Positions 39,817 to 49,735 of a stretch of DNA of 64,000 nucleotides are shown one piece after another. Made by a program: the position numbers and the translations under genes. The notes beneath the pieces are model-generated. The model had not been told where the DNA came from. It saw only the letters and a list, made by a program, of their open reading frames with translations, and searched no databases. The DNA lies in assembly GCA_965279255.1 (NCBI GenBank), contig OZ257146.1, forward strand, positions 1,178,001-1,242,000. The letters run 5' to 3'. Position 1 is the first letter of the stretch; each line of letters starts with the position of its first letter. The stretch is from CAMFLJ01 sp965279255 (GTDB lineage: Bacteria > Actinomycetota > Acidimicrobiia > Acidimicrobiales > Acidimicrobilacustridaceae).

Positions 39817-40641
39817 GTGCCGGGGGTGGCCGTGGACGACCACGGGTCCGAGATCGACGAGCGCGCCGCAGCGGCGCTCAGGGCGTTGGGCGAGGGTCGC
39901 TCCGTCTCTGGTGGCGAGCGGCCGCCGGGGGGTGCAGCCAACCGTTCGGCCCTGGTCGCTCGGTACCTCGACGAGCTCGCGGTGGCCCCGCGCCGGATGG
40001 CCACGGTCGCCTTCGCCGTCGGGCTGGTGCTGGTGCTCGGCACCCTCGCCTGGCTGGCTCTGCGACCGGTGGGCGCCTCCGAGGGCACGGCCGACCTGTT
40101 CGCCGGATCCGCCGTCACGGTCCCCGCGTCGGAGGCGGGCGGGGCGGGGGCGGGCGGGCCCTCCACCACGACCACCACGGCTCCGGGGATCGTCGTGCAC
40201 GCGGCGGGGGCGGTGAGTCGTCCCGGCCTCTACCGGCTGCCTCGCGACGCCAGGGTCGCCGACCTCCTCGACGCCGCAGGGGGCCCGACCCTCGAGACCG
40301 ACCTCGACCGCGTGAACCTCGCCGCCCCCCTCGCCGACGGGCAGCGCATCTACCTGCCCCGTCGGGGCGAGGGCCCACCCGCGGTGGTGGGCCCCGACGG
40401 CGGCAGCTCCGGCACCGCGGGCGCGGCGTCCTCCGGTACCCCCTCCGGTCCGCTCGACCTGAACACGGCCTCGGTGGAGCAGCTCGACACGCTGCCGGGC
40501 GTGGGGCCGGCCACGGCGGCGGCGATCGTGGCGCACCGGGAGCGCAACGGCCCGTTCACCAGCGTCGACGGCCTCCTCGACGTCCGTGGCATCGGGCCCG
40601 CCAAGCTCGAGGCCCTCCGTGACCTCGTCACCGTCGGGTGA
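39817..40641 (+). CDS. comEA: ComEA-type DNA-binding competence protein
   Basis: The 274-residue single-pass membrane protein has a cytoplasmic N terminus of about 60 residues and one helix (MATVAFAVGLVLVLGTLAWLAL). A Thr-rich linker and an SLBB domain (IVVHAAGAVSRPGLYRLP, DLDRVNLAAPLADGQRIYLP) follow. The C-terminal helix-hairpin-helix pair (LDLNTASVEQLDTLPGVGPA, DVRGIGPAKLEAL) binds DNA without sequence preference. It delivers external DNA to ComEC, encoded next with a GTGA overlap. GTG at 39832 is an alternative start. Confidence 0.9.
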   Translation: MPGVAVDDHGSEIDERAAAALRALGEGRSVSGGERPPGGAANRSALVARYLDELAVAPRRMATVAFAVGLVLVLGTLAWLALRPVGASEGTADLFAGSAVTVPASEAGGAGAGGPSTTTTTAPGIVVHAAGAVSRPGLYRLPRDARVADLLDAAGGPTLETDLDRVNLAAPLADGQRIYLPRRGEGPPAVVGPDGGSSGTAGAASSGTPSGPLDLNTASVEQLDTLPGVGPATAAAIVAHRERNGPFTSVDGLLDVRGIGPAKLEALRDLVTVG

Positions 40642-42482
40642 GGCGCGTTCTCGGTCTCCGTCCCGAGCTCTGGCGCCGGGGCCCGCTGTCCGACGCCGGT
40701 GCGGTCGCTGTCGCCGCCGCGGCGGTCGTGGGAGCCCTTCGTCCGGGGCCGGTACCGGTGGCGGTCGGTGTCGCCGCGGTCATCGTGGCGGTGGGCCTGG
40801 CCCGACCGGTCGTCGTGGCCGCCGCCGTCGGCCTTCTCGCCTCGGGGCTGGCCCATCAGGCCTGGGCGGGCCTGGTCCCCCCGCCGAGTGGTCCCTTCCA
40901 GGGAGTGGTCGTGCTGGCGTCGGACCCGGAGCCGTCGTTCGGGGGATGGAGGGCCGACGTGCGCTCGCGGTCGGGCCGTCTGGAGCTCAGCGCACGGGGC
41001 GGCGCGGGCGGTCGCCTCGGGAGCCGGCAGGCAGGGGAGCGGGTGGAGGTCGAGGGCCGGCTCGAGCCCCTGACCGACCCGGCGCTCGGTGGGGCCCGTC
41101 ACGTCCGGGCCCGGCTGGTGGCCGACCGGGTCACGCCCGTCGACGACGGCACGCGGGTCGTCCAGGCGGTGAACGACGTGCGCACGCTGGTGGTCGACGG
41201 CGCCCGGTCGCTGCCGGACGACCAACGCGCGTTGTTCACCGGGTTCGTGCTCGGCGACGACAGGGGCGCGTCGGTCGTCGTCACCGACGACTTCGAAGGT
41301 GCGGGGCTCTCACACCTCCTCGTCGTGTCGGGGCAGAACGTGGTGTTCGTCATCGCCGTGGCCACGCCGCTGATCGCCCGCCTCCGACGACGCGGGCGGT
41401 TCGTGGCGACGCTCGGGCTGCTCCTGGTCTTCGCCGCGATCACCCGGTTCGAGCCCTCGGTCCTCCGGGCGACGGCGATGGCGGGGGTCGGAGCCGTGGC
41501 GGTGCTGCTCGGGAGGCCGGTGAGCGGGGTCCGGGTGCTGGCGCTCGCCGTCGCCGGGCTGGTGCTGGTCGACCCGCTCCTCGTGCAGTCCCTCGGGTTC
41601 CGGCTCTCGACGGCGGCATCCGCGGGCATCATCCTGCTGGCGCGTCCGTTGGCGGCGGCCCTCCCGGGGCCGACGTGGCTGCGACTGGCGACGGCGGTCA
41701 CCCTGGCCGCCCAGGTCGCGGTGGCGCCCCTGCTCGTCCCGACCTTCGGGCCGATGCCGCTGGCCTCGCTCCCGGCCAACCTGCTGGCCGAGCCGGTGGC
41801 GGGCCTCGTGATGATGTGGGGGTGCACCGCGGGCCTCGTGGCCGGGATCGCCCCCGACTGGCTCGCCTGGGGTCTCCACCTGCCGACCCGCCTCGGGCTG
41901 TGGTGGGTGGCCGAGGTGGCGCGGGTCGGCGCGGCGGCACCGCTCGGCCGGGTCGGGCTGGGGGTGATCGCCGCGGTGGCCGTGCTCCTCGGCCTCGCTG
42001 TGCTCGTCGGGCGGCGACACCGGCGCGTCGGAGTGGTGATGGCGGTGGTTGCCGTCGCGGTGCTGGTCGGCGCGCCTCACCTGGGCGGTGGCACCCGAGC
42101 AGGCCTGGTCGAGGTGGGTGGGGCCGAGCTGTGGCGGGGGAGCGGCGGAGCCGCCGTGCTGGTCGTGCCGGGCAACGCCCGGGCCGATGCCGTGCTGGCG
42201 GGGCTTCGTCAGCGTGGCGTCGGCCGGCTCGATCTGGTGGTGCTCCGCTCGGCGGGGCCCCAGGCTGCCGGCACCCTCGCCGTCGTCACCGAGCGCATCG
42301 GGGTCGATCAGGTCTGGGCGCCGCGGGGCAGCCCCGCCCCCGGGGCCGACCAGCCTCCGGTCACCGCGGTGGAGGCCGGGGGTCTGCGGGTCCATGCGGA
42401 CCCGGTGGGAGAGCGCCTGGATGTGGACGTCGAGGTCGCGCCGACTGCGCTCGACGGGAGCGGACGGTCCGTCAGCCGGTGA
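40638..42482 (+). CDS. comEC: ComEC/Rec2 DNA channel with degenerate C-terminal domain
   Basis: The 614-residue polytopic protein imports single-stranded DNA across the membrane. An OB-like region is near 90-150. The competence domain has FTGFVLGDDRG and AGLSHLLVVSGQNVVFV, then many helices, with RFEPSVLRATAMAG and LLVQSLGFRLSTAASAGIILL. The C-terminal metallo-beta-lactamase part is short and has lost the HxDxxH metal motif: where it is expected the protein reads LDLVVLRSAGPQAAGTLAVV. The protein is also shorter than usual full ComEC (about 750). GTG start overlapping comEA. Confidence 0.88.
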   Translation: MRRVLGLRPELWRRGPLSDAGAVAVAAAAVVGALRPGPVPVAVGVAAVIVAVGLARPVVVAAAVGLLASGLAHQAWAGLVPPPSGPFQGVVVLASDPEPSFGGWRADVRSRSGRLELSARGGAGGRLGSRQAGERVEVEGRLEPLTDPALGGARHVRARLVADRVTPVDDGTRVVQAVNDVRTLVVDGARSLPDDQRALFTGFVLGDDRGASVVVTDDFEGAGLSHLLVVSGQNVVFVIAVATPLIARLRRRGRFVATLGLLLVFAAITRFEPSVLRATAMAGVGAVAVLLGRPVSGVRVLALAVAGLVLVDPLLVQSLGFRLSTAASAGIILLARPLAAALPGPTWLRLATAVTLAAQVAVAPLLVPTFGPMPLASLPANLLAEPVAGLVMMWGCTAGLVAGIAPDWLAWGLHLPTRLGLWWVAEVARVGAAAPLGRVGLGVIAAVAVLLGLAVLVGRRHRRVGVVMAVVAVAVLVGAPHLGGGTRAGLVEVGGAELWRGSGGAAVLVVPGNARADAVLAGLRQRGVGRLDLVVLRSAGPQAAGTLAVVTERIGVDQVWAPRGSPAPGADQPPVTAVEAGGLRVHADPVGERLDVDVEVAPTALDGSGRSVSR

Positions 42483-42954
42483 ACGCCGGGGAGGCCGCCA
42501 CCGCGCCGGCGGCGGCGACATCGGCGCCGGGAGCAGCCGTGGTCGAGGTCGTGGTGTCCGGGACCGTCGTCGGGGGTGCCTCCACGACCTCGAGCGGCGT
42601 GTTCGGGTAGTAGACGCTGTTGCCCACGCTGGTCGAGCACTGGGCCTCGACCCGGTAGGTGCCCGGCGCGGTGTCGGCCGGAACCGCGACGGTGCCGGTG
42701 TTGGTGCCGCCGGGGAACGAGCCGTCCACGACGGTGTCGCCGATGTACAGCTTGATGAAGGTGAAGCCCTCGCCCACGTCGTTGTTGCAGATGATGCCGG
42801 CGGTCACCGTCACCGTGGTGCCGGCCGCGGCGGGGTTGGGGGTGAGCCCGATGAGGCTGGGCTCGCCGTTGGCCGGTGCCGCGGACAGGATCAGTGCTCC
42901 GCCGAGGATGGCGGCGCAGGCCATCGCGGCCTTGACGTTGGTCGACAACTTCAT
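42472..42954 (-). CDS. Small secreted protein with Ig-like domain
   Basis: The 160-residue product has a signal peptide (Lys-positive start, hydrophobic AAMACAAILGGALILS, cleavage likely after ANG at about residue 33). A beta-sandwich-like domain with a Cys pair follows (TPNPAAAGTTVTVTA, GTYRVEAQCS). A Thr/Pro/Ala-rich C terminus has no LPxTG motif. Probably exported or surface-associated; no specific function is recognised. The ATG at 42954 has AGGGAG 7 nt upstream and a TACATT -10 box further up. Its 3' end overlaps the convergent comEC by 11 bp. Confidence 0.7.
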   Translation of the reverse strand: MKLSTNVKAAMACAAILGGALILSAAPANGEPSLIGLTPNPAAAGTTVTVTAGIICNNDVGEGFTFIKLYIGDTVVDGSFPGGTNTGTVAVPADTAPGTYRVEAQCSTSVGNSVYYPNTPLEVVEAPPTTVPDTTTSTTAAPGADVAAAGAVAASPAFTG

Positions 42955-43091
42955 CGGAATGCTCCCTCTCGCAGCGGCCCCCGTCGGCCGCACGAGCGGC
43001 GAATGTATCCGATGGGCTCGTCGGCGACGGCGACCTCCGGACGGCCCCCCGGCGGGTCGGGGTGTCGGTGGGGCCGGTTAGGGTCAGCTCC

Positions 43092-43922
43092 GTGGACCTC
43101 GACCTCGGCACCACCCGCTTCGACATCACGCACCGGGCGATCGTCATGGGGATCCTCAACCGCACGCCCGACTCGTTCTACGACCAGGGCGCCTACTACG
43201 AGTTCGACGCCTTCCTCCGCAAGGCCGAGCAGCTCGTCGTCGACGGCGCCGACTTCCTCGACGTCGGGGGCGTGAAGGCCGGCCCGGGTGACGAGGTCAC
43301 CGAGGCCGAGGAGCTCGAACGGGTCGTCCCGGCGGTCGAGGCCCTCCGGGCCCGGTTCGACGTGCCGCTCTCGGTCGACACGTGGCGGGCCTCGGTGGCC
43401 AAGGCCTGCTTCGAGGCCGGGGCCGTGGTCGGCAACGACATCAGCGGCTTCGCCGACCCGGACTACCTGCCCGTGTGCGCCGCTGCCGGCGCGTCGGTCG
43501 TGGCCACCCACATCCGGCTCCAGCCCCGCGTGCCCGACCCCGACCCGCAGTACGACGACGTCGTGCAGACGGTGTGCGACTTCCTCGCCGACCGCGCCGC
43601 GCAGGCCCGGGCCGCCGGCATCCCGCCCGAACGGATCATGGTCGACGCCGGACTCGACCTGGGCAAGAGCGAGCCCCAGTCGCTCGTGCTGCTGCGGGCC
43701 TCCGACCGACTGGCCGAGCTCGGCTACCCGGTCTTCCTCTCGGCCTCCAACAAGCGGTTCCTCTGGACCCTCCTCGACGTCGACCGCGCCTCCGCCGGCG
43801 ACGGCACCATGGCGGCCCACGCTCTCGGCATCGCCCTCGGCTGCCGCATCCTGCGGGCCCACGACGTGCGCAACGGCCGTCGCGTCGCCGACGTCATGGC
43901 GGCGGTGCTGGCCGCGGCATGA
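43092..43922 (+). CDS. FolP2-like dihydropteroate synthase paralogue
   Basis: The 276-residue TIM barrel of the DHPS family has MGILNRTPDSFYDQGAYYEF, FLDVGGVKAGPGDEVTEAEE, PLSVDTWRASVAKACFEAG and LSASNKRFL. Canonical DHPS has N-V-TPDSF and the GGESTRPG loop that binds pterin pyrophosphate; here that loop is GGVKAGPG. The same loop is found, as I recall, in mycobacterial FolP2 (Rv1207), which lacks DHPS activity. The name DHPS should therefore be used with care. GTG at 43092 is 7 nt after TAGGGT (43079-43084). Overlaps holA by ATGA. Confidence 0.85.
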   Translation: MDLDLGTTRFDITHRAIVMGILNRTPDSFYDQGAYYEFDAFLRKAEQLVVDGADFLDVGGVKAGPGDEVTEAEELERVVPAVEALRARFDVPLSVDTWRASVAKACFEAGAVVGNDISGFADPDYLPVCAAAGASVVATHIRLQPRVPDPDPQYDDVVQTVCDFLADRAAQARAAGIPPERIMVDAGLDLGKSEPQSLVLLRASDRLAELGYPVFLSASNKRFLWTLLDVDRASAGDGTMAAHALGIALGCRILRAHDVRNGRRVADVMAAVLAAA

Positions 43923-44974
43923 ACGTCGACCTCCGGGCGCCGGTCCACCTCGTCAAGGGGGGCGACGAGGTCCTCCTCGGCGAGGCCGTCACCACCCTCG
44001 TCCGCGAGCTCGTCGGCGACGGCGACCGCTCGCTGATGGTCGAGGAGCTCACGGTCGAGAACCACCTCGGCCCCGACGACATCGGCTACGACATCGGCTC
44101 GTTGGTCGACGCCGCCCAAACGCCGCCGTTCCTCACCGACCGCCGGGTCGTGGTCGCTCGCCACACCGGGGTGTTCTCCACCAAGGACGCCGTCGCCCCG
44201 CTGGTCGCCTACCTGGCCGATCCGTTGCCCTCGACCTCGCTCGTGCTGGTCTGGGAGAAGGACCCCCGGCCCCAGCGCCAGCCGAAGCTCCCGAACGTGC
44301 CGAAGAGCCTGACCGAGGCCATCGCCTCCGCCGGTGGTGTCGTGGTCGACACCTCACCCGGCACCGGCAAGGCCCAGGCCGGATGGATCGACGAGCACCT
44401 CGCGTCGTCGTCGCTGAACCTCGACGCGGGGGCCCGCAAGCTCATCGCCGACCACATCGGTAGCGAGCCGGGGCGGCTCCCCGGCCTGCTCGCCACCCTC
44501 GAGGGCGCCTTCGGCGAGGGGGCCCGGGTGGGCCGTGACGACGTCACCCCCTACCTCGGCGAGGCCGGCGACGTGGCGCCCTGGGACCTCACCGACGCCA
44601 TCGACGGTGGCGACGTGCCCAAGGCCCTCGAGGTGCTGCACCGGATGCTCGGGGGCGGGGGCCGGCACCCGTTGCAGGTCATGGCGACGCTCACCAACCA
44701 CTACCTGCGGATGATCCGCCTCGACGACCCCACCATCAGGGGCGACAAGGCGGCCGCCGACGTGCTCGGGATCAAGGGCAGCACGTTCCCGGCCAAGAAG
44801 GCGCTCGACGGTGCCCGCCGGCTCGGCTCCGACCGCCTCGCCCAGTTCGGCGCGTTGCTGGCCGAGGCCGACCTCGACCTGCACGGCGCCAAGGCCTGGC
44901 CTCCGGAGCTCGTGATCGAGGTCCTCGTGGGTCGGCTGGCCGGCCGCAGCCGCGCCGCCCGCGCCCGCCGCTGA
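43919..44974 (+). CDS. holA: DNA polymerase III subunit delta
   Basis: Clamp-loader subunit that opens the sliding clamp. The 351-residue protein has a divergent AAA-like N-terminal domain (VHLVKGGDEVLLGEAVTTLV, TDRRVVVARHTGVF, TSLVLVWEKDPRPQ). The C-terminal helical collar contains WDLTDAIDGGDVPKALEVLHRML, HPLQVMATLTNHYLRMIRL and the final LDLHGAKAWPPELVIEVLVGRL. This matches the HolA layout, including placement just upstream of rpsT as in many bacteria, although rpsT here is convergent. The start overlaps the FolP2-like gene. Confidence 0.92.
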   Translation: MNVDLRAPVHLVKGGDEVLLGEAVTTLVRELVGDGDRSLMVEELTVENHLGPDDIGYDIGSLVDAAQTPPFLTDRRVVVARHTGVFSTKDAVAPLVAYLADPLPSTSLVLVWEKDPRPQRQPKLPNVPKSLTEAIASAGGVVVDTSPGTGKAQAGWIDEHLASSSLNLDAGARKLIADHIGSEPGRLPGLLATLEGAFGEGARVGRDDVTPYLGEAGDVAPWDLTDAIDGGDVPKALEVLHRMLGGGGRHPLQVMATLTNHYLRMIRLDDPTIRGDKAAADVLGIKGSTFPAKKALDGARRLGSDRLAQFGALLAEADLDLHGAKAWPPELVIEVLVGRLAGRSRAARARR

Positions 44975-45075
44975 CCGGTTGCCAGACGTCCGCACTTCCG
45001 GGACATGTGGCAACCGGTGGATGGGGCGGGGAGGACCGGTTGGCGGTTGTCCGCCGATCCGGGACATGTGGCAAC
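44975..45075. repeat. Two related intergenic repeat units, first a perfect stem-loop
   Basis: Unit 1 begins directly after the holA stop: CCGGTTGCCA (44975-44984) pairs perfectly with TGGCAACCGG (45008-45017). The 18-bp sequence at 44997-45014 (core GGGACATGTGGCAAC) recurs exactly at 45058-45075, 61 bp away. A diverged CCGGTTG start lies at 45036. The arrangement looks like a REP-like or protein-binding element. It has no coding role. Confidence 0.55.
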
Positions 45076-45107
45076 AGGTCGTCCCGGTGCGCCGGGCCCG
45101 GACGCGG

Positions 45108-45134
45108 CTCGGCCGGAGCGTCGCTCCGGCCGAG
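45108..45134. terminator. Strong bidirectional terminator hairpin between holA and rpsT
   Basis: CTCGGCCGGAGC (45108-45119) and GCTCCGGCCGAG (45123-45134) form a perfect 12-bp stem with a GTC loop between convergent genes. Confidence 0.75.
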
Positions 45135-45171
45135 TCAGCAGATCAGTTGGTGGGCGCCAGGCGCCCCGGCA

Positions 45172-45444
45172 TCACTCGGCCGCGGCCTCGGCGGCGGCGA
45201 TGCGCTTGACCAGGCGGCTCTTGCGGCGGGCGGCCTGGTTCTTGTGGATCACGCCCTTGCTGGCGGCCTTGTCGAGGCGCTGGATGGCGAGGCGGGTCAG
45301 CTCGGCAGTGTCCTCGGCGCCGGTCTCGGCGGCGGTGACGGCCCGCTTCTGGCGGGTCTTCAGCTCGGAGCGGACGGCCTTGTTGCGCAGACGACGCTTC
45401 TCGTTCTGGCGGTTCCGCTTGATCTGGCTCTTGATGTTGGCCAC
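45172..45444 (-). CDS. rpsT: 30S ribosomal protein S20
   Basis: Primary 16S rRNA-binding protein of the small subunit. The 90-residue highly basic protein has ANIKSQIKRNRQNEKRRLRNKAVRSELKT near the start and GVIHKNQAARRKSRLVKRI near the end, the standard S20 blocks. The GTG at 45444 has AAGG 8 nt upstream and gives the family length; the longer frame upstream is leader. A TATGCT -10 box (45539-45534) gives a leader of about 85 nt. Convergent with holA and divergent from lepA. Confidence 0.95.
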   Translation of the reverse strand: MANIKSQIKRNRQNEKRRLRNKAVRSELKTRQKRAVTAAETGAEDTAELTRLAIQRLDKAASKGVIHKNQAARRKSRLVKRIAAAEAAAE

Positions 45445-45603
45445 GGCTGCACCTTCGGGTGAGACGCCCTCGGGGGGAGGGCGGGTGATGAGAACGGGGG
45501 CCGGGCGCGCTGGCGCCGGGCACGAGTCGTACAGCATAGCGGGCGAGCCGGGGCGAGTCACACACCGGGGTCCGCGGTGGTCGGAGTCGGCGTGGTGGAC
45601 AAC

Positions 45604-45638
45604 TAGGCTCGATCGACGCCCTCACCCCGGTGAGGGCG
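45604..45638 (+). promoter_or_regulatory. lepA -10 box and leader hairpin
   Basis: TAGGCT (45604-45609) is followed by CGCCCTCACC (45617-45626), a 2-nt gap and the perfect complement GGTGAGGGCG (45629-45638). The hairpin would form at the 5' end of the lepA mRNA, about 35 nt before the GTG. Confidence 0.5.
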
Positions 45639-45672
45639 CGTCCGCCCTCCGCCGAAGGATCCGCTCCGCCTC

Positions 45673-47457
<1,785 letters not shown>

Positions 47458-47482
47458 GCCGGGCCCACCCGAACGCACGGCG

Positions 47483-47533
47483 TTAGCACTCGCGACCCTC
47501 GTCTGCTTGCCCCGGGGTGCCTCCGGGTAACAT
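47483..47533 (+). promoter_or_regulatory. Degenerate CIRCE element and -10 box of hrcA
   Basis: TTAGCACTC (47483-47491) is the perfect left half of the CIRCE operator. After exactly 9 nt comes GTCTGCTTG (47501-47509), which keeps 5 of 9 bases of the right half GAGTGCTAA, including the TGCT core. A TAACAT -10 box lies at 47528-47533, so the element covers the -35 region. It fits autorepression by HrcA. Confidence 0.65.
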
Positions 47534-47591
47534 CGACCCAGGCGGTGCTCCTGCACCGCCGCTCGCTCCGCTCCCTCCCCAGACGGTTCCC

Positions 47592-48611
47592 ATGCTCGAC
47601 GAACGCAAGGCCACCATCCTGCGGGCGGTGGTCACCGAGTACATCGAGACGGCACAGCCCGTCGGGTCCGGCCACGTCGCCAAGTCGACCCAGGTCAACG
47701 TCTCCTCGGCGACGGTGCGCAACGACATGGCCGCCCTCGAGGCCGAGGGCTACCTCGCCCAGCCCCACACCAGCGCCGGGCGCGTGCCCACCGAGAAGGG
47801 CTACCGCTTCTTCGTCGACCAGCTCGGCGGGCCCGGTCGGCTCGGCACCACCGAGACCCAGCAGGTGCGCTCGTTCTTCTCGCGCACCCACGGCGAGATC
47901 GAGCAGATGCTGGCCGACACCAGCCGCCTGCTCTCCAGCCTCACCCGCTACGCCGCGGTCGTGGTCGGGCCGCCCCACGAGGTCGCCACCGTCCGCTCGC
48001 TGCAGCTCGTGTCGCTGACGCCCCGCGTGGTGCTGGCGGTGCTGGTGCTCTCCAACGGTGCCATCGAGAAGCACTCCTTCGAGCTCGACCACGACGCCGA
48101 CGACCTCGTCGTCAACGCCGCCGCCGTGAAGCTGGCCGGGCTGGTCGTGGGCGGCACGCTCGCCGACGCCGCCGCCCTCAGCGTCGACGAGGGCACGGGG
48201 GCATCGCCGGAGGCCGACACCGTCGCCACGGTCATGCGGGCCACCGTCGCCGCCCTCCGGGGCGAGCACCGCCACGACGACCAGGTCTTCATCGGCGGCA
48301 CCTCCGACATGGCGGCCGCCTTCGACGCGGTCGGCACGGTCAGCGAGATCCTGCGCATCCTCGAGCAGCAGCTCGTCGTGGTGAGCCTCCTCGAGGACGT
48401 CATCGACCGAGGCCTCTCGGTCGCGATCGGCACCGAGACCGGCAACCAGGCCCTGGCCGACTGCTCGCTCGTCGTGGCGCCCTACGTCGTCGACGGCGAG
48501 ACCGCCGGCACCATCGGGGTGCTCGGGCCCACACGGATGCACTACGACCAGGCCCTCTCCGCGGTGGCGGTGGTGGCGAACCGCCTCGGGCGCCGGCTGA
48601 GCGAGGGCTAG
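47592..48611 (+). CDS. hrcA: Heat-inducible transcription repressor HrcA
   Basis: Represses chaperone operons through CIRCE. The 339-residue protein has the winged-helix start MLDERKATILRAVVTEYIET, VGSGHVAKSTQVNVSSATVRNDMAALE and GYLAQPHTSAGRVPTEKGYRFFVD. A GAF-like middle and the C-terminal GPTRMHYDQALSAVAVVANRL follow. The ATG at 47592 gives the family start; the upstream in-frame extension is Pro-rich leader. A degenerate CIRCE box lies about 85-110 nt upstream. dnaJ follows after 7 nt. Confidence 0.95.
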   Translation: MLDERKATILRAVVTEYIETAQPVGSGHVAKSTQVNVSSATVRNDMAALEAEGYLAQPHTSAGRVPTEKGYRFFVDQLGGPGRLGTTETQQVRSFFSRTHGEIEQMLADTSRLLSSLTRYAAVVVGPPHEVATVRSLQLVSLTPRVVLAVLVLSNGAIEKHSFELDHDADDLVVNAAAVKLAGLVVGGTLADAAALSVDEGTGASPEADTVATVMRATVAALRGEHRHDDQVFIGGTSDMAAAFDAVGTVSEILRILEQQLVVVSLLEDVIDRGLSVAIGTETGNQALADCSLVVAPYVVDGETAGTIGVLGPTRMHYDQALSAVAVVANRLGRRLSEG

Positions 48612-48618
48612 AGGAGCG

Positions 48619-49728
48619 ATGGCCGACTACTACGAGCTGCTCGGCGTCGACCGCGACGCCGACGCCGACGAGATCAAGCGCGCCTACCGCCGGCGGGCAC
48701 GGGAGCTGCACCCCGACGCCAACCCCGACGACCCGAGTGCCGAGGCGCAGTTCAAGGAGGTGGCGCTCGCCTACGAGGTCCTCTCGGACCCGCAGCGGCG
48801 CCAGCAGTACGACCGGTTCGGCGAGGCCGGCCCGCAGGCCGGGAACCCCTTCGGCGGCGGTGGCGGCCTGGGCGACATCTTCGACATGTTCTTCAACGGC
48901 GGCAGCCCGTTCGGCGGTCAGCCGCCGGCCCCGAGTGGCCCGCCCCGAGGCTCCGACCTCGAGGTCGTGGTCGACCTCGAGTTCGTCGACGCCGTGTTCG
49001 GGGCCGAGGCCCCGGTCTCGGTGCGCACCGCCGTGGCGTGCGACGACTGCGAGGCCACCGGCGCGGCGCCGGGCACGTCGCCGACGACCTGCCCCGAGTG
49101 CGGGGGTGCTGGCCAGGTGCGCCGGGTGCGCCAGTCGATCCTCGGCCAGATGGTCACCGCCGGACCGTGCAACCGCTGCAGCGGCTTCGGCACCATCGTG
49201 GCCTCGCCCTGCCCGACCTGCCGGGGCGAGGGCCGGACCGTCGACGAGCGCACCTACACCGTCGACGTCCCCGCAGGCGTCGACACCGGCGCCACCCTCC
49301 GCCTCACCGGCCGGGGTGCGGTCGGCCCCCGCGGTGGCGCGGCCGGTGATCTCTACGTCCACGTGCGCGTCGCCGCCGACGAGCGCTTCGTGCGCCACGG
49401 CGACGACCTCGTGCACGAGATGCACGTGCCGGTCACCCAGGCGGCGCTCGGGGCCCAGGTCCCGCTCGACACCCTCGACGGCGACGAGCTCATCGACATC
49501 GAGCCTGGCACCCAGACCGGCAAGGTCGTGCGCCTCCGGCAGAAGGGCGTGCCCCACCTCCAGGGCCGGGGCCGCGGTGACCTCCTCGTGCAGGTGATCG
49601 TCGACACCCCGACCGACCTCACCGAGGAGGAAGCCGGGCTGCTCAACCGCCTGGCCGAGATCCGGGGCCACGACATCGCACCGCCCGAGGGCGGCTTCAT
49701 GTCCAAGCTGCGCTCCGCCTTCAAGTAG
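48619..49728 (+). CDS. dnaJ: Chaperone DnaJ
   Basis: Hsp40 co-chaperone of DnaK, 369 residues. The J domain has DYYELLGVDRDADADEIKRAYR and the HPD motif (ELHPDANPDD). A Gly/Phe-rich linker follows (residues about 70-105). The zinc domain has four CxxCxGxG-type repeats: CDDCEATG, CPECGGAG, CNRCSGFG and CPTCRGEG. C-terminal substrate-binding domains contain VHVRVAADERFVRHGDDL. It is downstream of hrcA in a heat-shock operon. dnaK and grpE are not in the window. Confidence 0.96.
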   Translation: MADYYELLGVDRDADADEIKRAYRRRARELHPDANPDDPSAEAQFKEVALAYEVLSDPQRRQQYDRFGEAGPQAGNPFGGGGGLGDIFDMFFNGGSPFGGQPPAPSGPPRGSDLEVVVDLEFVDAVFGAEAPVSVRTAVACDDCEATGAAPGTSPTTCPECGGAGQVRRVRQSILGQMVTAGPCNRCSGFGTIVASPCPTCRGEGRTVDERTYTVDVPAGVDTGATLRLTGRGAVGPRGGAAGDLYVHVRVAADERFVRHGDDLVHEMHVPVTQAALGAQVPLDTLDGDELIDIEPGTQTGKVVRLRQKGVPHLQGRGRGDLLVQVIVDTPTDLTEEEAGLLNRLAEIRGHDIAPPEGGFMSKLRSAFK

Positions 49729-49735
49729 GCCCGTC

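Noticed and set aside
39783..40622. Open frame starting GTGAGCCGAGG before comEA
   Set aside because: Its product is Arg/Gly/Pro-rich with no motifs and lies in a different frame from ComEA, whose SLBB and HhH motifs are clear.
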